From Siphonodentalium dalli (taxonomy: Eukaryota > Mollusca > Scaphopoda > Gadilida > Siphonodentaliidae): 64,000 nt of DNA. The position numbers and the translations under genes were made by a program. Each line of letters begins with the position of its first letter. The first letter of the stretch is position 1. Shown here piece after piece: positions 42,830-54,960 of the stretch. The stretch spans positions 156,013,152 to 156,077,151 of the forward strand of contig CP136066.1 of assembly GCA_032622095.1 (NCBI GenBank), given 5' to 3'. Under the pieces are notes generated by a model, which saw only the letters and a program-made list of their open reading frames with translations, did no database searches and had not been told where the DNA came from.

Positions 42830-45800
42830 ACCGATGAGTGTTGAGCGTACAGTGAGTTATTTAACATGTGACCATGTATCGATGGTTGTTGCAATGAGCA
42901 TACGATGAGTTATTTAACATCTGAACATGTACCAATGGTTGTTGAGCGTACGGTGAGTTATTTAACATCTGAACATGTACCGACGATTGTTGAGCGTACA
43001 GTGAGTTATTTAACATGTGACCATGTATCGATGGTTGTTGCAATGAGCATACGATGAGTTATTTAACATCTGAACATGTACCGATGGTTGTTGGGCGCAA
43101 GGTGAGTTTTTAACATCTGAACATGTACCGACGATTGTTGAGCGTACAGTGAGTCATTTAACATGTGACCATGTATCGATGGTTGTTGCAATGAGCATAC
43201 GATGAGTTATTTAACATCTGAACATGTACCGATGGTTGTTGGGCGTAAGGTGAGTTTTTAACATCTGAACATGTACCGACGATTGTTGAGCGTACAGTGA
43301 GTTATTTAACATCTGAACATGTACCGATGGTTGTTGAGCGTATGGTGAGTTATTTAACATCTGAACATGTACCGATGGTTGTTGAGCGTACTGTGAGTTA
43401 TTTAACATCTGAACATGTACCGATTGTTGTTGAGCGTATGGTGAGTTATTTAACATCTGAACATGTACCGGTGATTGTTGAGCGTACATTGAGTTATTTA
43501 ACATGTGACCATGTATCGATGATTGTTGCAATGAGCGTACTGTGAGTTATTTAACATATGAACATGTACCGATGGTTGTTGAGCGTACGGTGATTTGTTT
43601 AACATGTGACCATGTATCTATGGTTGTTGAGCGTACGGTGATTTATTTAACATGTGACCATGTACCGATGGTTGTTGAGCGTACTGTGAGTTATTTAACA
43701 TGTGAACATGTATCGATGGTTGTTGAGCGTACGATGAGTTATTTAACATATGACCATGTATCGATGGTTGTTGAGCGTACGGTGAGTTATTTAACATCTG
43801 AACATGTACCAATGATTGTTGAGCGTACAGTGAGTTATTTAACATTTGACCATGTATCGATGGTTGTTGAGCGTCCAGGCAGACTGAGTGTGAGTTATTT
43901 AACATATGAACATGTATCGATGGTTGTTGAGCGTCCAGGCAGACTGAGTGTGAGTTATTTAACATTTGAACATGTATCGATGGTTGTTGAGCGTCCAGGC
44001 AGACTGAGTGTGAGTTATTTAACATGTGACCATGTATCGATGGTTGTTGAGCGTACAGTGAGTTATTTAACATCTGAACATGTATCGATGGTTGTTGAGC
44101 GTCCAGGCAGACTGAGTGTGAGTTATTTAACATTTGGACATGTATCGATGGTTGTTGAGCGTCCAGGCAGACTGAGTGTGAGTTATTTAACATATGAACA
44201 TGTATCGATGGTTGTTGAGCGTCCAGGCAGACTGAGTGTGAGTTATTTAACATGTGACCATGTATCGATGGTTGTTGAGCGTACAGTGAGTTATTTAACA
44301 TCTGAACATGTATCGATGGTTGTTGAGCGTCCAGGCAGACTGAGTGTGAGTTATTTAACATCTGAACATGTATCGATGGTTGTTGAGCGTACAGTGAGTT
44401 ATTTAACATCTGAACATGTATCGATGGTTGTTGAGCGTCCAGGCAGACTGAGTGTGAGTTATTTAACATATGAACATGTATCGATGGTTGTTGAGCGTCC
44501 AGGCAGACTGAGTGTGAGTTATTTAACATGTGACCATGTATCGATGGTTGTTGAGCGTACAGTGAGTTATTTAACATATGAACATGTATCGATGGTTGTT
44601 GAGCGTCCAGGCAGACTGAGTGTGAGTTATTTAACATGTGACCATGTATCGATGGTTGTTGAGCGTACAGTGAGTTATTTAACATCTGAACATGTATCGA
44701 TGGTTGTTGAGCGTCCAGGCAGACTGAGTGTGAGTTATTTAACATCTGAACATGTATCGATGGTTGTTGAGCGTCCAGGCAGACTGAGTGTGAGTTATTT
44801 AACATTTGGACATGTATCGATGGTTGTTGAGCGTCCAGGCAGACTGAGTGTGAGTTATTTAACATATGAACATGTATCGATGGTTGTTGAGCGTCCAGGC
44901 AGACTGAGTGTGAGTTATTTAACATGTGACCATGTATCGATGGTTGTTGAGCGTACAGTGAGTTATTTAACATCTGAACATGTATCGATGGTTGTTGAGC
45001 GTCCAGGCAGACTGAGTGTGAGTTATTTAACATTTGAACATGTATCGATGGTTGTTGAGCGTCCAGGCAGACTGAGTGTGAGTTATTTAACATGTGACCA
45101 TGTATCGATGGTTGTTGAGCGTACAGTGAGTTATTTAACATCTGAACATGTATCGATGGTTGTTGAGCGTCCAGGCAGACTGAGTGTGAGTTATTTAACA
45201 TTTGGACATGTATCGATGGTTGTTGAGCGTCCAGGCAGACTGAGTGTGAGTTATTTAACATATGAACATGTATCGATGGTTGTTGAGCGTCCAGGCAGAC
45301 TGAGTGTGAGTTATTTAACATGTGACCATGTATCGATGGTTGTTGAGCGTACAGTGAGTTATTTAACATCTGAACATGTACCGATAATTGTTGAGCGTAC
45401 AGTGTGTTATTTAACATCTGGACATGTATCGATGGTTGTTGAGCGTCCAGGCAGACTGAGTGTGAGTTATTTAACATATGAACATGTACCGATGGTTGTT
45501 GAGCGTACAGTGAGTTATTTAACATCTGAACATGTATCGATGGTTGTTGAGCGTACGGTGAGTTATTTAACATCTGAACATGTACCGATGATTGTTGAGC
45601 GTACAGTGAGTTATTTAACATCTGAACATGTATCGATGGCTGTTGAGCGTCCAGGCAGACTGAGTGTGAGTTATTTATCATATGAACATGTATCGATGGT
45701 TGTTGAGCGTAAGGTGAGTTATTTAACATCTGAACATGTATCGATGGTTGTTGAGCGTCCAGGCAGACTGAGTGTGAGTTATTTAACATGTGAACATGTA

Positions 45801-48800
45801 TCGATGGTTGTTGAGCGTACAGTGAGTTATTTAACATCTGGACATGTATCGATGGTTGTTGAGCGTCCAGGCAGACTCAGTGTGAGTTATTTAACATCTG
45901 GACATGTATCGATGGTTGTTGAGCGTCCAGGCAGACTGAGTGTGAGTTATTTAACATGTGAACATGTATCGATGGTTGTTGAGCGTACGGTGAGTTTTTT
46001 TTAATCTGAACATGTATCGATGGTTGTTGAGCGTACGGTGATTTATTTAACATCTGGACATGTACCGATGGTTGTTGAGCGTACGGTGAGTTATTTAACA
46101 TATGAACATGTACCGATGATTGTTGAGCGTACAGTGAGTTATTTAACATGTGAACATGTATCGATGGTTGTTGAGCGTCCAGGCAGACTGAGTGTGAGTT
46201 ATTTAACATGTGAACATGTATCGATAGTTGTTGAGCGTACCGTGAGTTTTTTAACATCTGAACATGTACCGATGATTGTTGAGCGTACAGTGAGTTATTT
46301 AACATCTGGACATGTATCGATGGTTGTTGAGCGTCCAGGCAGACTGAGTGTGAGTTATTTATCATATGAACATGTATCGATGGTTGTTGAGCGTACAGTG
46401 ATTTATTTAACATCTGGACATGTACCGATGGTTGTTGAGCGTACAGTGAGTTATTTAACATATGAACATGTACCGATGATTCTTGAGCGTACAGTGAGTT
46501 ATTTAACATGTGAACATGTATCGATGGTTGTTGAGCGTCCAGGCAGACTGAGTGTGAGTTATTTATCATATGAACATGTATCGATGGTTGTTGAGCGTAA
46601 GGTGAGTTATTTAACATCTGAACTTGTACCGATGGTTGTTGAGTGTCCAGGCAGACTGAGTGTGAGTTATTTAACATGTGAACATGTATCGATGGTTGTT
46701 GAGCGTACAGTGTGTTATTTAACATCTGACCATGTATCGATGGTTGTTGAGCGTCCAGGCAGACTGAGTGTGAGTTATTTAACATGTGAACATGTATCGA
46801 TGGTTGTTGAGCGTACGGTGAGTTTTTTTTAATCTGAACATGTATCGATGGTTGTTGAGCGTACGGTGATTTATTTAACATCTGGACATGTACCGATGGT
46901 TGTTGAGCGTACAGTGAGTTATTTAACATATGATCATGTACCGATGATTGTTGAGCGTCCAGGCAGACTGAGTGTGAGTTATTGAACATGTATCGATGGT
47001 TGTTGAGCGTCCAGGCAGACTGAGTGTGAGTTATTTAACATCTGGACATGTATCGATGGTTGTTGAGCGTACAGTGAGTTATTTAACATATGAACATGTA
47101 CCGATGATTGTTGAGCGTACAGTGAGTTATTTAACATATGAACATGTACCGATGGTTGTTGAGCGTACGGTGAGTTATTTAACATCTGAACATGTATCGA
47201 TGGTTGTTGAGCGTCCAGGCAGACTGAGTGTGAGTTATTTAACATGTGAACATGTATCGATGGTTGTTGAGCGTCCAGGCAGACTGAGTGTGAGTTATTT
47301 AACATCTGGACATGTATCGATGGTTGTTGAGCGTACAGTGAGTTATTTAACATCTGAACATGTATCGATGGTTGTTGAGCGTCCAGGCAGACTGAGTGTG
47401 AGTTATTTAACATGTGAACATGTATCGATGGTTGTTGAGCGTACAGTGAGTTATTTAACATATGAACATGTACCGATGATTGTTGAGCGTACAGTGAGTT
47501 ATTTAACATCTGGACATGTATCGATGGTTGTTGAGCGTCCAGGCAGACTGAGTGTGAGTTATTTAACATGTGAACATGTATCGATGGTTGTTGAGCGTAA
47601 GGTGAGTTATTTAACATCTGAACATGTATCGATGGTTGTTGAGCGTCCAGGCAGACTGAGTGTGAGTTATTTAACATCTGAACATGTATCGATGGTTGTT
47701 GAGCGTCCAGGCAGACTGAGTGTGAGTTATTTAACATCTGAACATGTATCGATGGTTGTTGAGCGTAAGGTGAGTTATTTAACATCTGAACATGTATCGA
47801 TGGTTGTTGAGCGTCCAGGCAGACTGAGTGTGAGTTATTTAACATCTGAACATGTATCGATGGTTGTTGAGCGTCCAGGCAGACTGAGTGTGAGTTATTT
47901 AACATCTGAACATGTATCGATGGTTGTTGGGCGTACGGTGAGTTATTTAACATATGAAACATGTACCGATGATTGTTGAGCGTACAGTGAGTTATTTAAC
48001 ATCTGGACATGTATCGATGGTTGTTGAGCGTCCAGGCAGACTGAGTGTGAGTTATTTAACATATGAACATGTATCGATGGTTGTTGAGCGTACCGTGAGT
48101 TATTTAACATCTGAACATGTACCGATAATTGTTGAGCGTATGGTGAGTTATTTAACATCTGGACATGTATCGATGGTTGTTGAGCGTCCAGGCAGACTGA
48201 GTGTGAGTTATTTAACATATGAACATGTACCGATGATTGTTGAGCGTACAGTGAGTTATTTAACATATGAACATGTACCGATGGTTGTTGAGCGTACAGT
48301 GAGTTATTTAACATCTGAACATGTATCGATGGTTGTTGAGCGTCCAGGCAGGCTGAGTGTGAGTTATTTAACATCTGAACATGTATCGATGGTTGTCGAG
48401 CGTACAGTGAGTTATTTAACATCTGAACATGTATCGATGGTTGTTGGGCGTACGGTGAGTTATCTAACATCTGAACATGTACCGATAATTGTTGAGCGTA
48501 GAGTGTGTTATTTAACATCTGGACATGTATCGATGGTTGTTGAGCGTCCAGGCAGACTGAGTGTGAGTTATTTAACATGTGAACATGTATCGATGGTTGT
48601 TGAGCGTCCAGGCAGACTGAGTGTGAGTTATTTAACATGTGAACATGTATCGATGGTTGTTGGGCGTACGGTGAGTTATTTAACATCTGAACATGTACCG
48701 ATAATTGTTGAGAGTACAGTGTGTTATTTAACATCTGGACATGTATCGATGGTTGTTGAGCGTCCTGGCAGACTGAGTGTGAGTTATTTAACATCTGACC

Positions 48801-50520
48801 ATGTATCGATGGTTGTTGAGCGTCCAGGCAGACTGAGTGTGAGTTATTTAACATGTGAACATGTATCGATGGTTGTTGAGCGTACGGTGATTTATTTAAC
48901 ATCTGGACATGTACCGATGGTTGTTGAGCGTACGGTGATTTATTTAACATCTGGACATGTACCGATGGTTGTTGAGCGTACAGTGAGTTATTTAACATAT
49001 GAACATGTACCGATGGTTGTTGAGCGTACAGTGAGTTATTTTACATATGAACATGTATCGATGGTTGTTGAGCGTACCGTGAGTTATTTAACATCTGAAC
49101 ATGTACCGATGATTGTTGGGCGTACAGTGAGTTATTTAACATCTGAACATGTATCGATGGTTGTTGAGCGTCCAGGAAGACTGAGTGTGAGTTATTTAAC
49201 ATATGAACATGTATCGATGGTTGTTGAGCGTACCGTGAGTTATTTAATATCTGGACATGTATCGATGGTTGTTGAGCGTCCAGGCAGACTGAGTGTGAGT
49301 TATTTAACATCTGAACATGTATCGATGGTTGTTGAGCGTCCAGGCAGACTGAGTGTGAGTTATTTAACATGTGAACATGTATCGATGGTTGTTGGGCGTA
49401 CGGTGAGTTATCTAACATCTGAACATGTACCGATGATTGTTGAGCGTACAGTGAGTTATTTAACATCTGAACATGTATCGATGGTTGTTGAGCGTCCAGG
49501 CAGACTGAGTGTGAGTTATTTAACATGTGAACATGTATCGATGGTAGTTGAGCGTCCAGGCAGACTGAGTGTGAGTTATTTAATATATGAACATGTACCG
49601 ATGGTTGTTGAGCGTACCGTGAGTTATTTAACATCTGGACATGTATCGATGGTTGTTGAGCGTCCAGGCAGACTGAGTGTGAGTTATTTAACATCTGAAC
49701 ATGTATCGATGGTTGATGAGCGTCCAGGCAGACTGAGTGTGAGTTATTGAACATGTGAACATGTATCGATGGTTGTTGGGCGTACGGTGAGTTATCTAAC
49801 ATCTGAACATGTACCGATAATTGTTGAGCGTACAGTCTGTTATTTAACATCTGGACATGTATCGATGGTTGTTGGGTGTACGGTGAGTTATTTAACATCT
49901 GATCATGTACCGATGATTGTTGAGCGTACAGTGAGTTATTTAACATCTGAACATGTATCGATGGTTGTTGAGCGTCCAGGCAGACTGAGTGTGAGTTATT
50001 TAACATGTGAACATGTATCGATGGTTGTTGAGCGTACAGTGAGTTTTTTAAAATCTGAACATGTATCGATGGTTGTTGAGCGTACGGTGAGTTATTTAAC
50101 ATCTGGACATGTACCGATGTTTGTTGAGCATCCAGGCAGACTGAGTGTGAGTTATTTAACATCTGAACTTGTACCGATGGTTGTTGGGCGTCCAGGCAGA
50201 CTGAGTGTGAATTATTTAACATCAGAACATGTACCGATGGTTGTTGAGCGTCCAGGCAGACTGAGTGTGAGTTATTTAACATCTGAACTTGTACCCATGG
50301 TTGTTGAGCGAACGATGAGTTATTTAACATATGAACATGTACCGATGTTTGTTGAGCGTCCAGGCAGACTGAGTGTGAGTTATTTAACATCTGAACATGT
50401 ACCGATGGGTGTGAGCGTCCAGGCAGACTGAGTGTAAATTATTTGACATATGAACATGTACCAATGGTTTTTGTGTCAGTTATTTAACATCTGAACATGT
50501 ACCGATGGTTGTTGGGCGTA
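42830..50520. repeat. Giant 48/60-bp minisatellite, about 140 units
   Basis: There are two unit types. The 48-base unit runs GTGAGTTATTTAACATNTGA, then (A/C/G)CATGTA(T/C)CGATGGT and TGTTGAGCGTACA. The 60-base unit replaces the last triplet with CCAGGCAGACTGAGT. The left 1 kb (to about 43850) contains only 48-base units and 6-base variants ending GCAATGAGCATACGATGAGT. The 60-base type occurs from about 43870 to 50430. Both lengths are multiples of three and neither carries a stop in the relevant frames, so reading frames of hundreds of codons stay open on both strands (for example 43542-46004 plus and 45837-43618 minus). Higher-order structure exists: a 228-base block of three 60-mers and one 48-mer recurs. 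An 828-base segment marked by GGTGAGTTTTTTTTAATCTG is duplicated (45988 and 46816). I treat it as non-coding. Confidence 0.95.
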
Positions 50521-51512
50521 CATGCATTATTGTTCTGGATACATGCATTAACCCTTTCTATACTAAACACACATTGACGAGTAGTTCCCTTGGGAAATGG
50601 TAAGATAATAAGTTCAAGCGATCTGAATATATCACACGAATGAATATGAACCAAACTGCTCTTGTATTATCTATTTTTCGTCTGCTTTTATTCCCTTAAC
50701 ATCCATCCAAATGAATAATAGGCCGTTCCATGCAATGTTTAGTACAGAAGGGGCTAATTATGTCCATTGAGACAGGGTGCCGTTGGTAGCGGTTTTAACC
50801 TGCTGTGATATAAAAAGTAGTTAAAGGTACTCAATCGACGGTCCCCATATCATCAGATTCCAACAACAACATTATTTTAAACGCCACTTCAGTTATCAGA
50901 ATCGATTAATTGCCCAAAAATAATGCTAAATGCAGTCAACTATAGTATACAACTGCCCAAAACTTGTTAATTTACCAATATTTTTTTCAACAAAAATCTA
51001 ACACCAAAAGCCACGGATGTTAGAGTTATCCAACTTCATTCACAATTTGGTCCCAGATCGTCGGCTTGGCGAATATTTGCCAGGCCGTCAAAAATTACAT
51101 ATCTCGGGAAATAACAAATTTCAAAAATCAATATTTGATCACTCTGAGCTTTTGATGGGTGGGTTCTTCAACTCGAATCAAATATTTTTTTACCCCCGAA
51201 CCCAAAGAAATAGTATTGTGGGAGCGTTAATTTGGATTATGCATCTTTAACATTTCCAAAGCCCAATTTTCGGCTTACCAGGCGAATAAAATAATTGCGA
51301 TCAACGTCAACGAAATCTCACCGACACACGTAAGGTTATTATTGGCACCTTATTTCTCAGCTACCATTGTGTGGATTTCCCGCCACACACACGGAGTCTT
51401 ATAGTCCATTGATTGAAGTGCGACGTTGTCGTCTGCCAATCTAACCCTTCCGTCGGCTTCTTAACCGAATCCGGATGTGACATATTCTTCAATATGTTTT
51501 ACGATATTGCAG
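50521..51512. other. Region upstream of the Kunitz exon
   Basis: No long frame is seen. If the Kunitz gene has an upstream intron, this stretch is its 3' part: the last bases before 51513 (TTTTACGATATTGCAG) make a plausible acceptor. I found no signal-peptide exon here. Confidence 0.45.
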
Positions 51513-52495
51513 GATGCGCACATCAGAAGGAAGTTGGATTCTGTTTCGGGGCTGAGTCGAGCTTCTTCTACAACTCTACAAAGCGGGAGTGTCAGCCATT
51601 CACGTACACCGGATGTGGCGGAAACGGAAATATGTTCTCAACCTATGGCGAATGCGTGGACACATGCGTACCCATATGCGAAATGCCCGCAGATACCGGT
51701 CCTTGTGATGGGTTCTACGCTTCCTTTTACTACAACAAAGACTTTAAAGAATGCAGAGAATTCAATTATGGAGGATGTGACGGAAACGGAAACAGGTTTC
51801 CGACAAAGCGAGATTGTGCCAGGACTTGCCAATGCTCGCTTCCTAGAGAGTATGGTCCATGTCATGGGAATTCCGCCGGAGACAGGTTCCACTATAACGG
51901 AAATACGCGAACATGTGATCCATTTACATACGGAGGTTGTCTTGGAAACGGAAACAACTTCCGAAATATTTCTGAGTGCCGGCATCTATGTTTAGACGTT
52001 CCACCTACCACGACTCCTACGCCAACAACAACAACAACGACGACAGCGCCTCCAGGTGTATTGGCCGATTTTTCGGCGACTGATATGAATGCCCTGTCAA
52101 ATTTTATTGGTGACATGGGGCTTTCTTCCTCGAATGATATTCCAGCTGACCTATCACGAATTGTTGAACAGAGACAACAAACACGCGGATTTTCGTCCAA
52201 CAGAGAATCAGGTCGAAGACGAAACGGGGATTCGATGTACCCATCTAGATTTCGAAGTAGCCAAGGGTTGCCTGGCAACACGGAGACCCGTCTCATGCCA
52301 CAGAGAGGCAACGGGGGGCGTTATCCAGACAGCGGCGGGCGTTATCCCGATAGAGGTTCGATGCGGGAGCAACGCTTTGTGGACGCTATGAGTGAGCTGC
52401 GCTATCCAGATAGATCTCCTGTGAGGGAGCAGAGATGGAGAGGACAACAAAGACAGCGTTGTGGATGGTCGTCCGGAGTTTACAGGTGTATATGA
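51513..52495 (+). CDS. Secreted protein with three Kunitz domains and an RYPD-rich tail (last exon)
   Basis: Three Kunitz/BPTI domains lie back to back at 51515-51667, 51677-51829 and 51833-51991. Domains 1 and 2 have the canonical spacing C-x8-C-x15-C-x7-C-x12-C-x3-C. Domain 3 has 17 residues in the second gap. The family inhibits serine proteases through the residue after the second Cys (P1), usually Lys or Arg; here P1 is Phe, Asp and His, so trypsin inhibition is unlikely. Domain 1 could act on chymotrypsin-like enzymes; the others may have structural roles. A Thr/Pro linker (about 52000-52050) precedes a basic, low-complexity tail with repeated RYPD and REQR. The upstream AG at 51511-51512 and a split Gly codon (phase 1) fit the usual intron phase at Kunitz modules. 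The signal peptide would be in an upstream exon; alternatively the frame is open from ATG 51413. Mollusc shell and mucus proteins have similar designs, but that is inference. Confidence 0.88.
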
Positions 52496-52721
52496 ACTTA
52501 TGTGATGTATCCGAAGGTCTGTCTCCCGACAGGAACGATTGGTTGTTCGCTGCCATTGTCAAACTTTCACACACAAGACGTTAAAATGCATGGGATATCG
52601 CTTTCGTGCACTTTGTATACGAATTTCAGTCTATAAAATCATCAGATCAACAGACGTTTTATCGAGTTACGTTTTTTCCACTATCATATAATATATTTCC
52701 ATTGCGTGAATTTCCAATGAA

Positions 52722-52727
52722 AATAAA
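52722..52727 (+). promoter_or_regulatory. Polyadenylation signal AATAAA for the Kunitz gene
   Basis: AATAAA lies about 230 bases after the stop codon and is followed by T-rich sequence, a normal placement for a 3' UTR end. Confidence 0.6.
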
Positions 52728-53206
52728 TTTTAAGTCAAATAGGTGAATTGACACCATATTTTCACATCATTTGGGGGATCTACATCACAACGTTTCACCC
52801 AAAACGAGTTCATAGACAAAAACCGTTGGACGTGTTGTCCGGGAATAGTATTCACATCTTTAATACGTGCATATATGCTCAATCTATACGTCAGTGTGAA
52901 AAATAACACATCTACGTATTGGAACGGTTCACACACGCTATACACTTTGCATTAGCTAGACGACACCCTCTTCGTGTAGTATCGACGATTTGTTTTTATT
53001 GTCACACATGTGATGCGATATAACAACAGGTCAATCGCATAAACATATGAACACAACTTCCGGTAAGCTACGTGACATATACATCCAAGAATGGTGGGCA
53101 ACAATATCGAAATCAAGCAAATTCGCATTTTATCGGATTATAAAGTCAAATTTTGAACGAGAGAATTATCTATCCCTTGATGACAATAGAGCAGTTCAAA
53201 CATTTT
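52728..53206. other. No supported feature
   Basis: This is non-coding sequence between the Kunitz 3' end and the LINE fragment. No repeats or RNA genes were recognised. Confidence 0.4.
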
Positions 53207-53499
53207 AGCTTTCCGCACTAGAAACCACAAACTCCCTATAGAACTCGGTGCTTGGACGAATACCGATTATTCCGACAGAATCTGCACTCTATGTAATCTC
53301 GAAATCGGCGATGAATATCACATGGTACTGACGTGTAGGGAACTTAGCGAATTAAGAATAAAATATCTAAAACCCTACTTCTATCAGAGACCAAACACTT
53401 ATAAATTAGCCGCTCTATTTAACTCCCGAAATCATAAGACAGTTAAAAACTTGTCAGTATTTATTAGGAAGGTCCTTGAGACATTTAGGTCCCCCTGAG
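53207..53499 (+). pseudogene. LINE ORF2 C-terminal fragment
   Basis: The frame encodes ILAFRTRNHKLPIELGAW, then the zinc knuckle C-x2-C-x8-H-x4-C as CTLCNLEIGDEYHMVLTC, LRIKYLKPYFYQRPN and VFIRKVLETFRSP before a stop. It matches the end of the ORF2 at 3648-4970 (FRTANHRLPVEKRRW, GNGIGDEYHLLLIC) motif for motif. Only the last 95 or so codons and a short 3' end remain, a typical strong 5' truncation. No stop lies within it, so it is not very old. Confidence 0.85.
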
Positions 53500-53588
53500 G
53501 CTTACTACCAGCAGCCTGTCGAACTTAAACAGTGTATAGGTAAAGAATATCGTCCACCCCATTTCTACATGTATACCTGTAATGACCA

Positions 53589-53803
53589 TACAGTGATTAC
53601 CAAAGTGATTGACCACCTGACCGGGGCGGGATGGTGGGTTGTTTTTCGGGATTTGGTCGGGTGTGGCTTGTCGCCATTCATCGGAAAGCTATCGCCGAGA
53701 GCTTTCCGATGGATGGTGGCGGGCCGTATTTCCGACTGGGTCCTGAGGGGCTGCCCATGGTTCTGCTGTGGTTGTGTGGTCGGTTTCTTTGGGCATTGCT
53801 GTA
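53589..53803. mobile_element. Hairpin MITE family A, full-length copy
   Basis: It begins TACAGTGATTACCAAAGTGA and ends TTTGGGCATTGCTGTA, with the CATTCATCGGAAAGCT hairpin at the centre. It lies 90 bases after the LINE fragment. Confidence 0.85.
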
Positions 53804-54339
53804 TATATATACATTGTATTTATGTATACAACTCTTCTGTAATGTCTTTTTTGACGATCTGAATAAACTTAATTGATATGATTTATAAGGTGGAAACAAG
53901 CGAGAAAGTGTGTGTCAAAACCATAGTAGTAAAAAAAGACTTCATTAAATTTCGGTCGAGATACCCGGTGAATTGAATGTATTATGTACACGCCAATCAT
54001 TCATCCGTTTGTTCTATATTTACGTGACTGCAGCTAAATGATAACCAGGTAATCCATGAAGGTTCAGTAAATTTCAATTAACTTCTTAATATTTTTGATT
54101 GAATTGCGCCCTCACGTTCTCAACGATTCGACGCAGAGTGAGATACAGACAGACGGACAGACTCACGAAATGAGTGGGTACATGCACAACATATAGGACC
54201 CCGATTCGCACCACCTCGACTTTCAGCCCAGGCTACACAGGAATTACAAGCTTTAGGTTCCATGAGAAGACTTTCGAAGTGAAAAAAAAAATCATTGATC
54301 GGCTATTTTACCATGGAAATGATCTTTATTCTCATCGTA
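53804..54339. other. No supported feature
   Basis: This is A+T-rich, non-coding sequence. The short stretch ACAGACAGACGGACAGACTC near 54146 is a simple repeat. Confidence 0.4.
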
Positions 54340-54960
54340 TCAGGTAAATTCGAAGCTTTATCGAGTTCGAATATGGGTTTGATCCAATTTTATTTACGGA
54401 GTTATGGCAAAGTTTGGACTTAGAATTATTCAGATTTGAGCTCTCCTGATTGACATCTCAAGTTTGTGTCTCTTGATCGAAACCAAATTTGGTATGTGAG
54501 TTAATCAGTCTAAATTCCAGGTCAAGTTCTGACATGGATTTGGTTCGAAAATTTTGTACTGAGTTATGGCCCTTTTTCGAATTTTTCCAAATTTTAGGTT
54601 TCCTGATGATATCTCTATTGTGTGATACTTGATTGGACGCAAATCTGGAAAAATCTAAGTCGAAAAAGGGGCATAACTCCCTAAACAAAAATTGCATCAA
54701 CCCCATATTCGAACTCGATCTGTATTTTCGGTTGAGACATTCACATACTAGTAAAAACTAGGTTCCGATAACATAAAACAATGCTTGAGTTATCGCAGCA
54801 TTCTTCAATTCTAAATCGTAAAAGTACCATAACTAAGTACCAAAAAAAAACCTCTGATCAAAGCCATATTCTAACTCGCCCGCGATCTGTATTTTTGGGT
54901 TGAGAAACTCATAGACAAAATTCGGTTCAAATCGTATAGAAAATGTTTGAGTCTATAGAC
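54340..54960. repeat. Diverged tandem repeat with TATTCGAACTCG motif
   Basis: Phrases such as ATATTCGAACTCGATCTGTA, TTTTTGGGTTGAGAAACTCA, AGTTATGGC(A/C) and GGTTCAAATCGTAT recur at intervals of roughly 120-150 bases on both strands. The period is irregular. The 82-codon minus-strand frame is not supported. Confidence 0.55.

Noticed and set aside
42830-50520. Possible CRISPR array or giant repeat protein gene
   Set aside because: The units are contiguous without unique spacers, and the context is eukaryotic. Frames are open on both strands, and variation fits neither as a coding strand.
54458-54706. 82-codon minus-strand frame
   Set aside because: It lies entirely in a degenerate tandem repeat and has no motif.
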